Below are positions 61,623-64,000 of a stretch of 64,000 nucleotides of DNA, one piece after another. The translations under genes and the position numbers were made by a program. How positions within the stretch are numbered: position 1 is the first letter of the stretch; every line of letters starts with the position of its first letter. The notes under the pieces were generated by a model. That model was not told where the DNA came from. It searched no databases and was given only the letters and a program-made list of their open reading frames with translations. This DNA is from Roseiarcus sp963807735 (GTDB lineage: Bacteria; Pseudomonadota; Alphaproteobacteria; Rhizobiales; Beijerinckiaceae), in assembly GCA_963807735.1 (NCBI GenBank), contig CAWEDI010000019.1, positions 248,001 to 312,000 on the forward strand. The letters run 5' to 3'.

Positions 61623-64000
61623 TCAGCTTGAATAGCTGAGCAGTTCGCCGTTCGAGCCCGCTTTGAGCTGGAACCCGGCCTGATTGTAACTCCCGACAAA
61701 ATGCAGCGAGACGTGGTTGACGCCGCCGTCGCTGACGTTGACGATGAGGCCGTCGGACGCGCTGGCGAAGGATTTGGTCGCGTTGGCGTTGAAGCCGATC
61801 AGGTCGATGGCTTCCCCCGCCGACGCGCCGAAATCGTAGATGTCCGAACTGAACTGCGAGGGGGCAGCCAACCCAAGCTCGGCGCCGGCGCCGGCGAACT
61901 CGAGCTTTTGCGAAGCCGTCGATTGCCAGTTGAGTTGCAGATAGGCGCCGGCGTCGATCTCGTCGGTCCCGGCGCCCAGGATCTCTGTCCTGAAGATCAG
62001 GCTGCCGCTTTCGGCGACGACCCTGCCGTTGTTGGTGAAGCCGCACTTGACCGTGCTGACGCCGGTCCCCGAATTATCGACGAAGTCGCCGGCGTTTACG
62101 ACCGTCGAGCCCTCGCCTTCGAGGTCGCTGGCCTCGGTGATGGTGTAGCTATGGCCGCTGGATATCGACAGCGAGCCCAACAAGATGAGATCGCCAACTT
62201 GCTCGAGGGCGCCGGCGTCGACGAGACTGGTGTCCGCGCCGATCGCCAGCACATAATAATCCCCGGAGAGAGTTGCGGCGCCGGTCACCTTGATCGTTCC
62301 GCCGATGATGTAGCCGTCGTTGAGTTGGTTGTTCTCGCCCGACAAGGTCAGCGTCACGCCCGTCGCGAGTTCGAATTCGCCCACGGAAAGGTACGCGTCA
62401 AGGGAGAATTCGCCCCTATAGTTCAGGCTTTCATTCAAAACGATCGGCCCCTCAATAAACGGCGCCAGTCTGAGACTGCCGACCGTGATGTCGGAGGTGT
62501 CGATGGCGAATTCACCAAATCCTATGCTTAGACCGCCGCCGCCGGTAATCGTGCCGCTCAGCGTCCCAGATCCGTATCCGACAATGCCAAGAGAGTCGCC
62601 TAGCGCCACGCTTAGCGTTCCGGTTGATGTAAAGCTCGCGTCGAAGATGTAGGCGTCGCCGCCCGGCGTTGCGTCGGCAAGAGTTCCCGCATTGTCGATG
62701 TCGTCAAAAGAAAAGATGGCGGTCTCTTGCGTGACGAACTGATAGGTAGCGCCGGCGGCGATATGCAGCGTCGAGCCGGGCAAATTGACGTTTTCGGTTT
62801 GATCGATGGTTCCGTCGTCATTGATCGTGTCATCGATGAATGTGCCACTGAACTGAGTGACGGCGCCGGTCACATCGAGCGTGCCGCCGGAAACGGCTCC
62901 AGTCGTATAGCGAATCGTTGCGGCCACAAACGCATTCGACGCGCCGGCCAAGGTCAAGGTCTCGCCGTTGAGATCGAGTTGCCCGAACACGCTGTTAAAC
63001 ACGAACCTGCCGCTGTAGGTGATGTCGGTCTCGAGCGTCGTAACGCCGCCGCCGGCGCCGCCGTTGATAGAGACTTCGGCGATGTCGAGGCGCGACGGGT
63101 CGAGCGTGGCGTTCTCGCCGGTATCGATTTTCAACTCGCCCGCGCCGGCGATAGTCCCGTTCAGCGCGGCGGTCCCTCCGGCCAGATAAACGATCCCGCC
63201 GGCGTCGACGGACAGCGTCGCGCCGCCGCTGTTGGCGAAATCGCCGTTCAAGGTCAGCAACGAATCGCCGGCGACCGTCATCGCGCCGCTGTTGTCGACG
63301 TCGGCGTCCGCCGCGTCGTCGGCGTCGCCGAGGCTCACTGTCGCCACGACATCGTAGGCCGCGCCGCTGTCAATGGTGAGCGAGCCCGCGCTGGCGCCGC
63401 TGTCGCCGACAAGCACGCGCCCGGCTTGCGTGATCGTGGCGCCGGCGAGGGCGACGAACTTGGCGCCGCCCTTGACCTGGAAGTGACCCAACAGCGTCGC
63501 GGCGCCGGCGACGTCGAAAGTTCCGCCGCCGGTGATTGCGCCGTTGAGGCGCCCGGTTCCCTTGAGATTGAAGAGGTCGCCGTTCAAGTCGAGGGTGGCC
63601 GCGGCGCCGGCGCCGTAGTCGAGTTGGAAATCGCCGCTGTAGCCGACGTTCGCATCGAGCGTCGTGGACGAGGCGACGCCATCGCTGTCGGCGCCGAGGA
63701 TGAGGGCGGCGACCGTTATGGCGTTGGCGTCGATCGTCGCGTCGCCGGTGAAGTCGATCGCGCCGGCCCCGCTCAATGCGCCGGAATAAACGCCGTTGGC
63801 GACGAACAGCGTGTCTGCGGCGACGGCGAGGGTAGCGGCGGCGGCGAGGTCGAGTGTTCCGGCTATGGCGCCGCCGTGTTTGGCGTTCAACAGGCCCGAT
63901 TGCAGGTCGAGCGTCACCGCCGACCCCGATCGGATCGACCAGATCGCGTCCGTCGTGTTGTAGGTGACCGTGTAACCGGGCGAGCCGTTGTTGTTGAGGG
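61623..64000 (-). CDS. Large beta-strand-repeat adhesin, C-terminal part (N-terminus outside window)
   Basis: An open frame of at least 792 residues continuing beyond base 64000. The sequence is Gly/Ala/Thr/Asp-rich and made of repeated beta-solenoid-like units of the form LNGxIxGAGxLKIDTG, TTLETDITYSGRF, GGTLDVTGAVTQFSG and DLNGETLTLAGASN. The final 60 residues (YDFGASAGEAIDLIGFNANA to SYNQAGFQLKAGSNG) resemble the ends of surface proteins exported by type I secretion in Hyphomicrobiales; no autotransporter beta-barrel is seen at the C-terminus. Codon and amino acid bias is typical of such repeats. It probably works in attachment or biofilm formation. Confidence 0.75.
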   Translation of the reverse strand, partial: LNNNGSPGYTVTYNTTDAIWSIRSGSAVTLDLQSGLLNAKHGGAIAGTLDLAAAATLAVAADTLFVANGVYSGALSGAGAIDFTGDATIDANAITVAALILGADSDGVASSTTLDANVGYSGDFQLDYGAGAAATLDLNGDLFNLKGTGRLNGAITGGGTFDVAGAATLLGHFQVKGGAKFVALAGATITQAGRVLVGDSGASAGSLTIDSGAAYDVVATVSLGDADDAADADVDNSGAMTVAGDSLLTLNGDFANSGGATLSVDAGGIVYLAGGTAALNGTIAGAGELKIDTGENATLDPSRLDIAEVSINGGAGGGVTTLETDITYSGRFVFNSVFGQLDLNGETLTLAGASNAFVAATIRYTTGAVSGGTLDVTGAVTQFSGTFIDDTINDDGTIDQTENVNLPGSTLHIAAGATYQFVTQETAIFSFDDIDNAGTLADATPGGDAYIFDASFTSTGTLSVALGDSLGIVGYGSGTLSGTITGGGGLSIGFGEFAIDTSDITVGSLRLAPFIEGPIVLNESLNYRGEFSLDAYLSVGEFELATGVTLTLSGENNQLNDGYIIGGTIKVTGAATLSGDYYVLAIGADTSLVDAGALEQVGDLILLGSLSISSGHSYTITEASDLEGEGSTVVNAGDFVDNSGTGVSTVKCGFTNNGRVVAESGSLIFRTEILGAGTDEIDAGAYLQLNWQSTASQKLEFAGAGAELGLAAPSQFSSDIYDFGASAGEAIDLIGFNANATKSFASASDGLIVNVSDGGVNHVSLHFVGSYNQAGFQLKAGSNGELLSYSS

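Overview
The window reads as chromosomal DNA of a GC-rich alphaproteobacterium, most likely order Hyphomicrobiales (Rhizobiales). Supporting signs are an ExoR homologue, a GguC/AraD1-type protein, DUF2852 and DUF6101 proteins, LexA boxes of the alphaproteobacterial direct-repeat type (GTTC-N7-GTTC), and dispersed palindromic repeats beginning GTCATTGCGAGCG. A Beijerinckiaceae/Methylocystaceae-like host would fit, but the genus cannot be fixed from sequence alone. No rRNA, tRNA, CRISPR array, transposase or phage gene was seen.

Layout. 1-3.7 kb: the phenylacetyl-CoA epoxidase operon paaABCDE, in which paaA is split by four single-base insertions. 3.8-6.5 kb: a 919-residue protein with eleven 48-residue TPR-like units and an unfamiliar N-terminus, GC-poor in its 3' half. 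6.5-10.2 kb: divergent uvrA and ssb with an SOS box. 10.3-14.4 kb: glutathione peroxidase, then a TetR repressor divergent from an EmrA/EmrB efflux pair, with two matching operators and a good promoter. 14.5-20 kb: a thioredoxin-like/2OG-Fe(II) oxygenase fusion, an RNase D-like exonuclease, an adenylate cyclase-TPR protein, a collagen-like lipoprotein and ExoR. 20-27.3 kb: valS, a broken PemK-like gene, propionyl-CoA synthetase and a frameshifted HtrA protease. 27.5-34.5 kb: DUF2852 protein, palindromic repeats, GguC-like protein, a sugar epimerase-like protein, nadD and secA. 34.8-43.4 kb: cyclopropane fatty acid synthase, an SOS-box radical SAM protein, a capsule-export set (two KpsE-like proteins and a KpsT-like ATPase, no permease nearby), DUF6101 and an MsbA-like exporter. 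43.6-54.5 kb: a metabolic stretch (FAD oxidase, RNA methyltransferase, MFS carrier, alcohol dehydrogenase, hydratase, deacetylase, hydroxylase) with several unknowns. 54.6-61.5 kb: dxs, a TetR repressor, DUF3311 plus MctP-like symporter, GT61 glycosyltransferase, cytochrome c and an orphan ParA-like ATPase. 61.6-64 kb: the C-terminal part of a large beta-repeat adhesin that runs off the window.

The most interesting observation is a 15-bp LexA box, differing at one position from the uvrA box, placed 10 bp before a radical SAM gene whose protein ends in QLSLF, the canonical sliding-clamp-binding pentapeptide. Together these suggest a DNA-damage-induced, clamp-tethered radical SAM enzyme. The TPR protein at 3.8-6.5 kb is the next best candidate for something undescribed. 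Taken together the window is mostly housekeeping and catabolic, with envelope and exopolysaccharide functions (ExoR, capsule export, GT61, adhesin, collagen-like lipoprotein) scattered through it.
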